Part shown: piece after piece, positions 17,988 to 27,154 of the stretch
How positions within the stretch are numbered: the first letter of the stretch is position 1
Layout of the letters: each line of letters starts with the position of its first letter
Source of the DNA: Planctomycetaceae bacterium
Lineage (GTDB): Bacteria > Planctomycetota > Planctomycetia > Pirellulales > Pirellulaceae
Direction of reading: 5' to 3'
Length of the DNA stretch: 34,285 nt
NCBI GenBank assembly: GCA_005798335.1
Contig: SYJV01000181.1
Location: forward strand, 1-34,285
Program-made: the position numbers and the translations under genes
Notes under the pieces: generated by a model
What the model was told of the DNA's origin: nothing
What the model saw: the letters and a program-made list of their open reading frames with translations, nothing else
Database searches by the model: none

Positions 17988-18693
17988 CTAAGCTTTTGGC
18001 TGCCTTTGGAAGGATTGACATTCTCGAGCATGGGTGTCCACTAAGCTCAGCAACCCCTGCTCCGCGAAGAAGCTATTAGGATAGCGTTGATGATCTTGGC
18101 CTCGGCCACGCCCTTTGCGACCGGCGCGTTTACGTAGAATGCTACGCAATCGTCCACGAATATAACTATCCAGTTCAGGGAACGTGGTTCGCCAACTGTG
18201 CTTGAAATATTCGTACCAGCCTTGTAGCGTGGTGTTGAGATCTACAATGATCTTCGAAAGGCTGTCGCCATGCGTTCGATGGGTCTTATGTCGGATCGTG
18301 TCCTTGAGTTTCATCAGGCTTTTCTTGCGAGGAAATCGCCAGTGCTTGATGAATCTGTAACCAAGGAATTCGAAACCGTCCACTTCGACGTCGACTATCT
18401 TCGTCTTGGTCGGGTGCAGCGTGAGTCTCTCGTTCACAGGTCCACGCCGCTACCTTGGCCAAGGCCGATTGGGCGTCAGCGAGAGACTTGCATTGAATCA
18501 CCAGGTCATCCGCATATCGAGTCATCTCGAATCCGCAGGACACCATCAGATGGTCGAGCTCATTGAGATACAGGTTACTCAGTAACGGACTGAAAACTGC
18601 ACCTTGTGGCGCGCCACTTTCTGGTTCCCAGTGGTTTTGTCCATCAAGAATCTCTGCCTTTAGAAACTTCTCGACCAATTCAATCACGCGATT
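17988..18693 (-). pseudogene. Group II intron reverse transcriptase/maturase, 5'-truncated and frameshifted
   Basis: Only the C-terminal half of the intron-encoded protein remains. The upstream frame (18687-18437) has IELVEKFLKAEIL, the GAPQGAVFSPLLSNLYLNEL region of RT motif 4 and the catalytic MTRYADDLVIQ of motif 5. Near 18437-18440 the frame shifts (one extra base or two lost, between AAWT and VNERLTLHP). The downstream frame continues with LHPTKTKIVDVEVDGFEFLGYRF (in pieces RT 6-7) and the maturase part FPELDSYIRGRLRSILRKR, ending FFAEQGLLSLVDTHARECQS. An in-frame stop and loss of the palm N-terminus upstream of 18693 confirm decay. The catalytic YADD is intact, but no functional enzyme can be made. 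Confidence 0.92.
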
Positions 18694-18873
18694 TTAGATA
18701 ACTGAGAGTTTAGCAGATGCGGACCCAGCCGAACACATGAATCTAAAAACCTGCGGCGACGTACAAACACTAGCTGCAACCGTGGCTCATCTGAACTGTT
18801 GATTGAATATCTGGCTAGGCTGACAAGTTACTTTTTTCTCGGCAAATTCTAAACGATTACTCGGTAGAAATCG

Positions 18874-20703
18874 CTAATCGGTCGACGATTCGAGGTGGAC
18901 CAAGACGAGCGCTAAATCGGCTGGCGTAATGCCGCTGATACGACCTGCTTGATCGAGGTTGACGGGTTTAATGCGCGAGAGTTTTTGTTTGGCTTCGATC
19001 CGCAAACCGACAATTCGTTCGTAATCGAACGTAGTCGGTATCCGCTTCTGTGCGTGTCGACGTTGGCGCGTGATCTGCACTGCTTGGCGAGCGACATAGC
19101 CCGAATATTTGACGTCGCGCTGGACTTGTTCTGCGATTTCGGGTTCAAACTTACGCAACGGAGGAATTCGCTCGCACATTTCATCCCAGTTCACTTCGCT
19201 GCGGCATAGATATTTGGTTCCGCTCACCTGTTCGATTCGGTTGTCCTCAAGCAACTCGATAGCTTCAGCGATTTTTGCCTCTTTGTGTTTCAACCTGTCG
19301 TAGCGCGCGGTCGGTACTAAACCAATTTGGTATCCCACTTCAGTTAATCTGCGGTCCGCGTTGTCATGTCGCAACAACAAGCGATATTCCGCTCGGCTGG
19401 TAAACATGCGATACGGTTCGTCGACGCCGCGCGTCACGAGGTCGTCCAGCAATACTCCCATGTAGGCGCAGTCGCGGCTGAGTATCAAGGGTTCTTGTCC
19501 GCCGACGAAAAGCGCTGCATTGGCACCGGCGATTAACCCTTGGCTGGCCGCTTCTTCATAGCCCGTAGTGCCATTGATTTGACCGGCAAGAAACAGTCCT
19601 GTGACAGCTTTGGTTTGCAGCGACGGCAGCAGTTGATCTGGCGGGCAATAATCATACTCAACCGCATAACCGTAGCGCATTATCTGTGCGTGCTCGAGCC
19701 CGGGAATGTAGCGCATCATTTGATCTTGCACATCGCGCGGCAAACTGGTGGAGATACCGTTGACGTAGACTTCCTGAGTTGCGCGTCCTTCAGGCTCAAG
19801 GAACAATTGATGCTGTGGTTTCTCGGCGAATCGCACTACTTTGTCCTCGATCGACGGGCAATATCGCGGTCCGCGCGAGAGAATTTGCCCGGTATACATC
19901 GGCGCACGATCTAGGTTTGCGCGAATCAAATCGTGAACTTGGTTGTTTGTATACGTAATATGACACGGAATCTGCGGTTGTTCTAATCGATCCGTCAGAA
20001 ATGAAAATGGTTGTGGTCGGTCGTCACCTGGTTGCACTTCGGTTGCAGCGTAGTCGATGGACTTGCCATTCAAACGAGGAGGAGTTCCTGTCTTGAATCG
20101 GTCAAGTCGCAAGCCAAGTCGCTCGAGGCTGCCGCTAAGTCCGGCGGACGTCCCTTCGCCAGCACGTCCACCAGGCGTTTTCGCTTCGCCGGTATGCATG
20201 ATGGCTTGAAGAAAAGTTCCGGTGGTAAGCACTACAGACGGCGCTAAGTACTGGGCAGACCCGCGGACTTGAACACCGACGATTCTCTGGCCTCCGTCAG
20301 GCAATCGTTCGATCAGCAAATCGTCAGCCAATTCCTGACGCAATTCGATGTTCGGATATTCTTCGACAACTCGCTTAATCAAGAATTGGTAGGCTTTCTT
20401 GTCCGCCTGCGCTCGGGGACTGTGCATGGCAGGGCCTTTACGAAGATTCAGTAGGCGAAACTGAATCGCGGTCGCATCGATCGCTTGCCCCATCAGTCCA
20501 CCCAGGGCGTCAATCTCGCGCACAAGTTGTCCTTTGGCTACGCCGCCGATCGCCGGATTGCAACTCATTTGGCCGACGGTATCCAAATTCGTTGTTAGTA
20601 GAGCGACTTTTGCTCCGATGCGTGCCGCAGCCGCAGCCGCTTCTGTTCCAGCATGGCCAGCCCCGATTACCACAACATCGAATCGATACTGAATGGATTG
20701 CAT
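18874..20703 (-). CDS. mnmG: tRNA uridine-5-carboxymethylaminomethyl(34) synthesis enzyme, FAD subunit
   Basis: This is about 609 residues from the ATG at 20703; a GTG five codons earlier is the alternative. MnmG (GidA) acts with MnmE to install the cmnm5 group at wobble U34 of several tRNAs, using FAD and methylene-tetrahydrofolate. Visible signatures are the dinucleotide fold [14 protein letters not shown] at the N-terminus, [35 protein letters not shown], the second GidA signature in [20 protein letters not shown], and [23 protein letters not shown]. The C-terminal helical MnmE-binding domain ends with [17 protein letters not shown]. There is no clear Shine-Dalgarno. A long hairpin lies 109 nt upstream. 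mnmE is not in the window. Confidence 0.97.
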   Translation of the reverse strand: MQSIQYRFDVVVIGAGHAGTEAAAAAARIGAKVALLTTNLDTVGQMSCNPAIGGVAKGQLVREIDALGGLMGQAIDATAIQFRLLNLRKGPAMHSPRAQADKKAYQFLIKRVVEEYPNIELRQELADDLLIERLPDGGQRIVGVQVRGSAQYLAPSVVLTTGTFLQAIMHTGEAKTPGGRAGEGTSAGLSGSLERLGLRLDRFKTGTPPRLNGKSIDYAATEVQPGDDRPQPFSFLTDRLEQPQIPCHITYTNNQVHDLIRANLDRAPMYTGQILSRGPRYCPSIEDKVVRFAEKPQHQLFLEPEGRATQEVYVNGISTSLPRDVQDQMMRYIPGLEHAQIMRYGYAVEYDYCPPDQLLPSLQTKAVTGLFLAGQINGTTGYEEAASQGLIAGANAALFVGGQEPLILSRDCAYMGVLLDDLVTRGVDEPYRMFTSRAEYRLLLRHDNADRRLTEVGYQIGLVPTARYDRLKHKEAKIAEAIELLEDNRIEQVSGTKYLCRSEVNWDEMCERIPPLRKFEPEIAEQVQRDVKYSGYVARQAVQITRQRRHAQKRIPTTFDYERIVGLRIEAKQKLSRIKPVNLDQAGRISGITPADLALVLVHLESSTD

Positions 20704-21068
20704 TGAAGAACTGTGCACTAGGCGATTTGGTGAATATGGCGGTTAACGGTTCGCTCGAGCAATCTAACAACGAGATAAATGCTGGCAATTTGCGGCGAAA
20801 AAGTAGCGGGCACATTCCACGTACCGTAGTCTGCAGCAGAAGGCGGTTTTCTGCGGCGGACCACAAGGGACGGCACGTGGAATGTACACGCCACTCCCCA
20901 ATCATGAAATCATAGCAAAGCCCAGCCGCATCCCAAGGGTGTTTTCGTTACAAGCGGTACAATTGCTAATTCTATTACCATTGCTCAGCCGATGAAATTG
21001 ACGATGCTCGAATTTCAGAGTTCGCATTCGTACATTTCCGCGACACATTTATGTTTTTGAGTTGAGTA
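20704..21068. promoter_or_regulatory. Divergent intergenic region between mnmG and the exported protein gene
   Basis: This is 365 bp between two divergent starts. Apart from the hairpin at 20812-20885 I see no gene. A TACAAT box near 20959-20964 could be a -10 for the plus-strand gene, but no matching -35 is evident. Confidence 0.35.
20812..20885. repeat. Long interrupted hairpin in the mnmG upstream region
   Basis: Outer arms ACATTCCACGT (20812-20822) and ACGTGGAATGT (20875-20885) pair perfectly over 11 bp. Inside, CCGT (20824-20827) pairs with ACGG (20870-20873). Then a 13-bp helix (starting at 20829, one mismatch and one G-U) closes a 7-nt loop, GGCGGTT. One 8-nt bulge (CACAAGGG) lies on the right side. 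In total about 27 pairs form in 74 nt. It may be a leader RNA element, a palindromic repeat or a DNA cruciform site. Confidence 0.8.
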
Positions 21069-23048
21069 ATGGCAAAACGAAATCAGAAGGTGATCGTGGC
21101 TCTTGCCACCGCAGCTTTGTCGTTTAGCCCTTGCGCAGGAATCCAAGCTCAAAACGAGTCCGGCTCCTTTACAGCCCCTGAGCCAGTAGCAAGTTCTGCT
21201 GATCCGGCACCAAATGGCTGGCTGTTTCTGCCTTACGCTCAATTCAAGATCCCGTTCAATGTCGAACCCGGGGGAGTTGCGCCGGCACAAGTTCAATTGT
21301 TTGTGTCGACTGACCAAGGGGCTTCGTGGCAACCCCACAGCAAACTGTCGAGTGACAAGCGATGCTTTGAATTTCGCGCGGCCAGCGAAGGTGCCTATTT
21401 GTTTGGCGTACAAACGAAGGACATTTCTGGAAATGCGTTTGTCAATAGCCAGCCTCCCATGCGGGTCATCGTTGATACAACTAAACCTCAGGCGACGATT
21501 CAAGCAGACTTGGACTCCTCTGGCAGGTTAATCGCAATTTTCGAAATTAACGATCTATACCTCGACTTGCAAACCGTTCGCCTGCAATACCGCATCGATG
21601 CCGAATCCAATTGGACCGATACCGTCGTTGCCGATCTGAATCGCAGCGGCGACGTGTATCGCGGACATGCAATAATTACGCCAGCTCGATGCCGCGAAGT
21701 TTGGCTGAGACTGATTTCTTCCGATTGGGCTCAGAACAAGGGTGAAGCACTCTTCAATTATAAGATGCCCAGGACCGCGGCCGTCCCCACGGGTTTAATG
21801 GTCAGCCAACGCGACAGTCTCTCTGGTGCAAAAAGTCCGGTTGGATCAACAGCGAATCAATCGTCATCCTCGGTCGTTGCCACACCAGGTGGCATGGTAT
21901 GGAACAACAGTGCAATTCCTTCCTTGACGCTAAATTCTGACGCCGCTTCGGCTACTTCGGGCAACGCAAACACAGGCGCAATTGGTTCAACATCCGGCAT
22001 CACATCTGGTAAATCCGATGATATGCAAGCAGAGGTCAAGCCCGTGCGACAAGATCTGAGGGATTGGGTCGACTCCCATCAAAAAGGTTCGTTAAGCCGA
22101 AACGCGACCACCAATCCACAACTGCCAAGCGGCTCGATGATTTCGATCGGCAATTCGAACGTTAACACTCAATCCACCGGAACTAGCCGTTCGCCGGCAG
22201 AGCAAGTGTCTGGAGGGAAATATCCGGTGCAGCCAATTGGCAAAGCAGAAGAATTACCACGCCCTCGCTCGACGGATACGCCAGACGCCGTTTTCGGAAA
22301 TGGTTTATCGATCGGTGATGCTAATCCACAGAGCGACATCTCATCAGCAAAGAATGTTATCGCCGAGAAACTCTCGACCGAAGCGGCAGAGGTACGTCGC
22401 GCGCCGACACCCTTGAACCAAGCGTACCATAGCCGATCAAGGGCGTTCAGTCTCGATTATTCGGTTGAGTCGCTGAAGGGTTCTCAAGTCGCGGAGATTG
22501 AACTTTGGGGTACCGAGGACGGTGGCCGAACATGGGTGCAGTGGGGCAAAGATCCGGATCGAGAGAGCCCGTTTGACATTCAAGTCGCCGATGATGGCTT
22601 ATTCGGATTTCGGATGGTTGTCGTTGGCAACAATGGCCTGGTGAGCAATCGGCCCAAAAATGGCGACGACGCGGACATGTGGATCAACGTCGACTCTATA
22701 TCACCTGTCGTAAAGATTACGCGGGCGGTTTACGGTGAAGGACACCAAGTCGGTATGTTAGTGATCGATTACAAGTGCGAAGACAACAATTTGCACGACC
22801 AACCCATTTCCCTGTCGTACAGCGATCATCAGGATGGACCTTGGACAACGATCGCCAGCAACTTGCGCAACACGGGAGTCTACCTGTGGAAAGCTGGACC
22901 CAATCTACCAAGTAAAGTATATTTGCGCGTCGAAGCTGTAGACCGTGGCGGCAATGCTGGGGCGCATCGCTTGGACATTCCAATTGCCGTCGAGGGACTT
23001 GTACCTCGCGGTCGCATCCAAGGATTTCGACCACTCGATTCCAAGTAA
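21069..23048 (+). CDS. Exported multidomain protein with beta-sandwich-like regions and Ser/Asn-rich linker
   Basis: This is a 659-residue protein. A typical Sec signal peptide (KRNQKVIVALATAALSFSP, cleavage near IQAQ/NE) starts it. The N-terminal region (about 45-235) and C-terminal region (about 440-655) share Ig/fibronectin-like features: VQLFVSTDQGASWQPHSKL and IELWGTEDGGRTWVQWGKD, both 'graded against a sample' loops, and two DTTKPQATIQAD / VDSISPVVKITRA segments typical of bacterial Ig-like domains. Between them lies a low-complexity Ser/Thr/Asn/Gly linker (about 245-430). It is probably periplasmic or surface-located; the ligand is unknown. The stop codon falls inside a 20-bp direct repeat. 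Its downstream neighbour is convergent. Confidence 0.88.
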   Translation: MAKRNQKVIVALATAALSFSPCAGIQAQNESGSFTAPEPVASSADPAPNGWLFLPYAQFKIPFNVEPGGVAPAQVQLFVSTDQGASWQPHSKLSSDKRCFEFRAASEGAYLFGVQTKDISGNAFVNSQPPMRVIVDTTKPQATIQADLDSSGRLIAIFEINDLYLDLQTVRLQYRIDAESNWTDTVVADLNRSGDVYRGHAIITPARCREVWLRLISSDWAQNKGEALFNYKMPRTAAVPTGLMVSQRDSLSGAKSPVGSTANQSSSSVVATPGGMVWNNSAIPSLTLNSDAASATSGNANTGAIGSTSGITSGKSDDMQAEVKPVRQDLRDWVDSHQKGSLSRNATTNPQLPSGSMISIGNSNVNTQSTGTSRSPAEQVSGGKYPVQPIGKAEELPRPRSTDTPDAVFGNGLSIGDANPQSDISSAKNVIAEKLSTEAAEVRRAPTPLNQAYHSRSRAFSLDYSVESLKGSQVAEIELWGTEDGGRTWVQWGKDPDRESPFDIQVADDGLFGFRMVVVGNNGLVSNRPKNGDDADMWINVDSISPVVKITRAVYGEGHQVGMLVIDYKCEDNNLHDQPISLSYSDHQDGPWTTIASNLRNTGVYLWKAGPNLPSKVYLRVEAVDRGGNAGAHRLDIPIAVEGLVPRGRIQGFRPLDSK

Positions 23049-23079
23049 AGACCCGAGTCTCCAAGTAAAGACCCGAGTC
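23040..23079. repeat. 20-bp perfect tandem duplication across a stop codon
   Basis: TCCAAGTAAAGACCCGAGTC occurs twice in direct succession (23040-23059, 23060-23079). The first copy contains the TAA stop of the exported protein gene. Confidence 0.95.
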
Positions 23080-23111
23080 ATTGTGCTGCTCGCACTTATC
23101 ACGAACAGATC

Positions 23112-23879
23112 TTAATAATCCAGCGCGGCGCCGCCGTCGGCCTCAATGCCTTGCCCGGTAATGAAACTGGCGTCGTCACTTGCCAAGAACAAACAGACTC
23201 GACCAATTTCGGCTGGATCGGCCATTCGGCCCAGTGGCTGAAGTGCTGCAATTCGTTTCAGGGCCGACTCGGGATCGGCCAGCGTCCCAGCCCACGCTCG
23301 CATCAGCGGAGTATCAACGTTGCTCGGTAGCACAGCATTGACACGAATGCCGTCGGCGGCCACTTCCAGCGCGAGCGCCTTGGTAAAACTTAGTTGTGCT
23401 CCTTTGGTGGCGGCATAAGCGGCCGAGTTCTTCTGGCCTAGTACAGCGGTCATCGAGCTGATATTGACGATCGACCCGCGCGTTGTTCGCAGATGCTGCA
23501 AAGCGATTCTTGAGGCAACGTAGGTACTGAAAAAATTGATATCAAACGCACGACGCACTTCATCCATGCTCATCTGTTCAATGGGAGTGTCGGGAGGATG
23601 GATTCCGGCGTTGTTAATCAGGCAATCCAGTCGTCCGAAAACTGCCACACAGTGCTCGATTCCCTTTTCCAGTGCAACGGAGTCGGCGACATCGCAGGCA
23701 TGCAAGATTGCGCTAGCCGATCGGCGTGAATTCAATTCAGCGGCCAGCCCAATCGCTCGCTGTTCATCGCGATCGACAATTGAGACTCGGGCTCCCTCGG
23801 CATGAAACACCTCGACGCAGCCGCGTCCAATTCCGGCAGCACCACCAGTGACTAACACAACTTTGTTATTGAATCGCAT
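23112..23879 (-). CDS. Short-chain dehydrogenase/reductase (SDR, classical type)
   Basis: This 255-residue classical SDR shows the cofactor motif VTGGAAGIGRG (about 10-20), the acidic residue in SIVDRDE after strand 2 that favours NAD(H), the structural NNAG in LINNAGIHPPD, the catalytic Ser in IVNISSMTAV and Tyr/Lys in AAYAATKGAQ. The ending LASDDASFITGQGIEADGG is typical of the family. The substrate is not predictable. It begins 38 nt after the FHA-SpoIIE phosphatase gene on the same strand, so it is probably the last gene of that transcript. The Shine-Dalgarno is weak. Confidence 0.93.
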   Translation of the reverse strand: MRFNNKVVLVTGGAAGIGRGCVEVFHAEGARVSIVDRDEQRAIGLAAELNSRRSASAILHACDVADSVALEKGIEHCVAVFGRLDCLINNAGIHPPDTPIEQMSMDEVRRAFDINFFSTYVASRIALQHLRTTRGSIVNISSMTAVLGQKNSAAYAATKGAQLSFTKALALEVAADGIRVNAVLPSNVDTPLMRAWAGTLADPESALKRIAALQPLGRMADPAEIGRVCLFLASDDASFITGQGIEADGGAALDY

Positions 23880-23917
23880 ACGAAAGATTTGATCGATGTC
23901 GTTTTGTGGATGCCAGC

Positions 23918-25594
23918 TTATTCACGCCCCATAACTACCAAGCACATGTCGTCAGCTTGCATCGTCCCTTTGATGAATTCGCGGACCTCCTTGACCATTG
24001 CGGAACCGATGACTTCGACGTTGGATTCAGTGCCATGCAACAGTTCGCGTAGTTTTTCAATTCCAAACATAGCACCTGCAGCGTTGGGAGCTTCGTTAAT
24101 ACCGTCGGTGTACAATACCAATCGTTCGCCAGGCGAAAGCGAAATGGTAGCTTGCTCAAATTCGAATTCATCCGTAATGCCGACTGGTAGTCCTGTCTGC
24201 TCCTCGCCTGGCTCCTCAATGACGTCGTGGGATCGCTTCCACAGCGGTGCCATGTGCCCTGCGTTGACGATCACGATATGGCCGGTGGCAGGTTCTAAGA
24301 CCAAGCAAAGGAACGTAATAAACTTCTGTACGCCCAGTGCGTGAATTCGCAGGTTCAGCGAATTGATCGCAGCCGAAGGTAAGGCGTGCGTGGCCAAAGC
24401 AAAGCGAGTTTCCGCAGATAATTTGGCCATCAACATCGCAGCCGAAACACCATGGCCGACTACGTCGGCAACGATAATCGCGACTCGTCCATCGGGCAGA
24501 TCGATGTAGTCGAAGTAATCACCACCGACTTGGTCTGCCGGTTGATAGTAATGGTAAAAGGTGTAACCGGTTAATTGGGGCGCTTGGCTAGGAATGAACG
24601 CTAACTGAACTCGCTTGGCAAGTTCCAGGTCTTTTTCCACAAGTTTCTGATAGACTAGTTTCTCGTGGAGTTGAGCGTTTTCAATGGCCACGCCCGCCTG
24701 CATAGCAACGGCCGCAAGAATTTCCAGGTCGCTGGGTTCGAATCGCCGACGCTGGTTCAGCGTGTCGAGCTGAATGGCACCAATGGCGTTATCGTCGCTG
24801 CCCAGCAACGGTGCAACGATCATCGATCGAATGCGAAAGTCGGAGACGCTTTGCGCCATCTCAAATCGTTCGTCTGCCGAAGCGTCGAGCGTGATCAGCG
24901 CTTGTTTCGATTCCATAACTTCGCGCATGATCGTACGACTGATGCGGAAATTCTCTTGCAGGTCCTGCTGGCGCGTGCGCACGGAAATCGGTACCAGTTT
25001 GTCGTCTTCCTTGAGCACGATGAAAGCGCGATCCGCTTGCACAAATATCTTGAAGAGGGAATCGAGAACTTTTGGCAGTACTTCATTCAGTACCACAGCT
25101 CTACCCAGGCTATGGATAATTTCCAAAACTGCTTGCAAACGCACTTCGGCGGTCGTCGTCAATTGCGACCCATGTCCGCTGGGGCGAATATCAAATCGAC
25201 TGGTGACGCTCTTAGACGCCGAATCATCGCCGTCGTCGATCATGGTCACGCCGAAAGTTGACGATCCATCTCGGACCACGGACGAATCGTACAATTGCTG
25301 AACTTGATCGAGATGAAAAGAAAATTCTAGATCGCACATGCGGATCAAGTCGCCGTCCTGCAAGACAGTGGATTCGGCGATTGAGCGCCCGTTCAGAAAT
25401 GTACCGTTGCGGCTTTTCAAATCCTCCAGGCGAAATTCGTGGCCAGTGCGAACGATTCGCGCGTGTTGCCGACTAACGGCCCCAACTTCCAGCACCAAGT
25501 CGCATTCGGGATGCCTGCCAAAGATCATCGTATCTTTGTGCAATTCGTGCCGCTGGTCGCGTTTGGCACCATTTAATGAAGTGAGAAATGCCAT
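23918..25594 (-). CDS. FHA-GAF-SpoIIE (PP2C-type) serine phosphatase
   Basis: This 558-residue signalling protein has three domains. An FHA domain (about 5-95; FGRHPECDLVL, SRQHARIV, LEDLKSRNGTFLNG) binds phosphothreonine peptides. A GAF domain (about 165-315; SMIVAPLLGSDDNAIGAIQLD) is a likely small-molecule or redox sensor, joined by a short helical linker to a PP2C-type SpoIIE/RsbU phosphatase (about 330-556). Metal-binding motifs are intact: GGDYFDYIDL, VADVVGHGVSAAMLM, VLYTDGINEA and DDMCLVVM. Such proteins usually dephosphorylate anti-sigma-factor antagonists; no partner gene is in the window. The ATG at 25594 has AGGA about 8 nt upstream. The gene follows a small membrane protein gene by 37 nt. 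Confidence 0.95.
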   Translation of the reverse strand: MAFLTSLNGAKRDQRHELHKDTMIFGRHPECDLVLEVGAVSRQHARIVRTGHEFRLEDLKSRNGTFLNGRSIAESTVLQDGDLIRMCDLEFSFHLDQVQQLYDSSVVRDGSSTFGVTMIDDGDDSASKSVTSRFDIRPSGHGSQLTTTAEVRLQAVLEIIHSLGRAVVLNEVLPKVLDSLFKIFVQADRAFIVLKEDDKLVPISVRTRQQDLQENFRISRTIMREVMESKQALITLDASADERFEMAQSVSDFRIRSMIVAPLLGSDDNAIGAIQLDTLNQRRRFEPSDLEILAAVAMQAGVAIENAQLHEKLVYQKLVEKDLELAKRVQLAFIPSQAPQLTGYTFYHYYQPADQVGGDYFDYIDLPDGRVAIIVADVVGHGVSAAMLMAKLSAETRFALATHALPSAAINSLNLRIHALGVQKFITFLCLVLEPATGHIVIVNAGHMAPLWKRSHDVIEEPGEEQTGLPVGITDEFEFEQATISLSPGERLVLYTDGINEAPNAAGAMFGIEKLRELLHGTESNVEVIGSAMVKEVREFIKGTMQADDMCLVVMGRE

Positions 25595-25631
25595 GTTATG
25601 AGTCCTGAGTGAATCGTTTGCCCACCAGAGT

Positions 25632-26309
25632 TTACTTGACGCTGAGAGCTTCCTTCAACATGGCTTCGAGTACTTGGGACGGACGTTTTTCATACGGATC
25701 GAACGGAATTTTCTGAGCATCGGCCAGTTGTTGGCCGCGTTTCGAGAATTCTCGCACATGCTCGCCAGTCAAAGGATCTACAACTTCAATTCCTGTGCGA
25801 TCCGCAGTTCGCTGAATGCACTTATCCAGTGCAAACTCCATATCATTGCGACTGAGTTTTCGCTGGGCAGTCATGCGCAACAAGCGTTGAGCAGTACGCT
25901 GCGCGGCTTCGAGCTCGGTATCCGTTAATCCCACATCTTTGCCTTGTCGCAGAATTTCCTCGACGGCCCCCCATAGCAAGGCCGGGTTATCTTCCAAGCA
26001 ATTCTTCAATCGCGAGAGCTGAATCGTGGTCAACTGCCGCGATCGCACCAGCGTCGTCATATCTTCCAGTTGCCTCACGATGCTGGCCTTGTCTTCGGGC
26101 GACAGCGAACTTGCTTGCACCCACGGGATTAGTTGTACTTGGATGCCACGCTCCGCCATCGCGGGCTGATCGCTGAACATGAACCAACTGCCAAACGCGC
26201 AAACTATGCAAACCACGGCTAGGGCCAAAATCACGACCACCAAACAAGCTGGTCCCAGTGACGGTTCGGGGGGAAGTTCTGACTTACCACTTTCAGGCTC
26301 GCGCGACAT
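25632..26309 (-). CDS. Conserved single-pass membrane protein of unknown function
   Basis: This 225-residue protein has a charged Pro-rich N-terminus, one membrane segment at about 20-46 (PACLVVVILALAVVCIVCAF) and a mostly helical soluble part. That part contains segments such as SPEDKASIVRQLEDMTTLV and QRTAQRLLRMTAQRKLSR. No family is recognised. It lies 131 nt after greA and 37 nt ahead of the FHA-SpoIIE gene. With the short second gap, a link to that phosphatase's regulation is plausible but unproven. No clear Shine-Dalgarno precedes its ATG. Confidence 0.82.
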   Translation of the reverse strand: MSREPESGKSELPPEPSLGPACLVVVILALAVVCIVCAFGSWFMFSDQPAMAERGIQVQLIPWVQASSLSPEDKASIVRQLEDMTTLVRSRQLTTIQLSRLKNCLEDNPALLWGAVEEILRQGKDVGLTDTELEAAQRTAQRLLRMTAQRKLSRNDMEFALDKCIQRTADRTGIEVVDPLTGEHVREFSKRGQQLADAQKIPFDPYEKRPSQVLEAMLKEALSVK

Positions 26310-26440
26310 GTTGGCTCATTCTGATCGAATCGGCCCGAATCAAATACTCAAGCAGCTTAGGAACCGACAATTTGTAGATCTCTGTAAAACCAACTTGAAC
26401 GGTCAGCAGCTCGCGGTTAATTGCACACTCGAAACAAAAT

Positions 26441-26923
26441 TTACAGATCGCGATATTCGATCGAAAGGACTTGGAAATTAATTTTGCCCTTCGGTACGGG
26501 CACTTCGACCTTTTCGCCAACTTTCTTACCCATTAGCGCCATTCCGAACGGGCTGGTTGAAAGAATTTTTCCAGCGTCATAATCCTCGTCGCCAGCACCA
26601 ACCAGCGTAAACTCCTCTTCGTCATCGAGGTCAATGTCCAGCACCTTGACAGTTGCACCGAAGGCAACTTCGTCCTTGGGAAGCGAGGCGATATCAATGA
26701 TGTGTGCGTTCGCTAGTTTATTTTTCAACGCATTAATTTTGGCTTGTACCAGACCTTGGTTCTCACGCTGTGCGTGGTATTCGGCATTCTCTTTCAAATC
26801 ACCTTCGGCGCGCGCGTCCGCAATTTTCTGGGCAATGTTCGGCATCTCCTCATTTTCCAGCCGATCCACTTCCGCTCGAATGCGGTTGTAGCCATCGCGT
26901 GTCATTGGAACTAGACCAGACAT
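26441..26923 (-). CDS. greA: Transcription elongation factor GreA
   Basis: This 160-residue protein has the normal GreA length and domain order. It rescues backtracked RNA polymerase by stimulating cleavage of the transcript 3' end. The N-terminal coiled coil (about 10-75) carries the two acidic residues at its tip in [20 protein letters not shown]. The C-terminal FKBP-like domain (about 80-158) has [21 protein letters not shown] and the family ending [21 protein letters not shown]. The start ATG at 26923 gives [12 protein letters not shown] and has AGGGGA 7 nt upstream; the frame extends 12 codons further without reason. A terminator-like hairpin lies 35-75 nt upstream in the leader. Confidence 0.96.
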   Translation of the reverse strand: MSGLVPMTRDGYNRIRAEVDRLENEEMPNIAQKIADARAEGDLKENAEYHAQRENQGLVQAKINALKNKLANAHIIDIASLPKDEVAFGATVKVLDIDLDDEEEFTLVGAGDEDYDAGKILSTSPFGMALMGKKVGEKVEVPVPKGKINFQVLSIEYRDL

Positions 26924-26957
26924 TCCTTGATCCCCTAAACCTCGAACTTGCGATCGC

Positions 26958-26998
26958 AAAAAAAGACGACCTCAATTCTAGGTGAAGAAAAGAGGTCG
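26958..26998 (-). terminator. Intrinsic terminator-like hairpin in the greA leader
   Basis: On the minus strand CGACCTC (26998-26992) pairs perfectly with GAGGTCG (26973-26967) around an 18-nt loop, followed by TC and seven T (26964-26958). No gene ends upstream of it on this strand, and greA starts 35 nt downstream, so it looks like an attenuator producing a short terminated leader. Confidence 0.7.
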
Positions 26999-27023
26999 CC
27001 GCAATGTTCCTATTTCAATAAGT

Positions 27024-27054
27024 CATATGTTGGGGGATCACCGGCAAATGTCAA
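27024..27054 (-). promoter_or_regulatory. Candidate greA promoter
   Basis: A perfect -35 box TTGACA (27054-27049 on the minus strand) is followed after 19 nt by CATATG (27029-27024), a poor -10. Transcription would begin near 27017, about 20 nt before the hairpin at 26998. The -10 is the weak point. Confidence 0.35.
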
Positions 27055-27154
27055 GCACCACACACTTGTAAATGCGGCCCAACCCCGTAAGAATATCGAA
27101 GCATATTGATCAACGATTTTTGTCGCAGGAATCGCATACGAGGACGGAAAAATT

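Larger units (their letters stand above)
17899..18693 (-). mobile_element. 3' fragment of a group II intron
   Basis: The minus strand holds the end of a group II intron: a decayed reverse transcriptase (18693 down to 17988), then domain V at 17975-17943 (starts GAGCCGTA, pairs with TACGGTTC, apical GCGG/CCGC stem, AGC catalytic triad present), then a domain VI-like stem (GGGGAGCC / GGCTTCCC) and a 3' end near 17899 (CCCCTAT). Domains I-III, the 5' splice site and the N-terminal half of the RT are missing; the left-over begins abruptly near 18693. The element can no longer splice or move alone. It lies between the ends of convergent genes and disrupts neither. Confidence 0.88.

Noticed and set aside
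18270-18566. 98-codon plus-strand frame
   Set aside because: Antisense of the broken intron reverse transcriptase.
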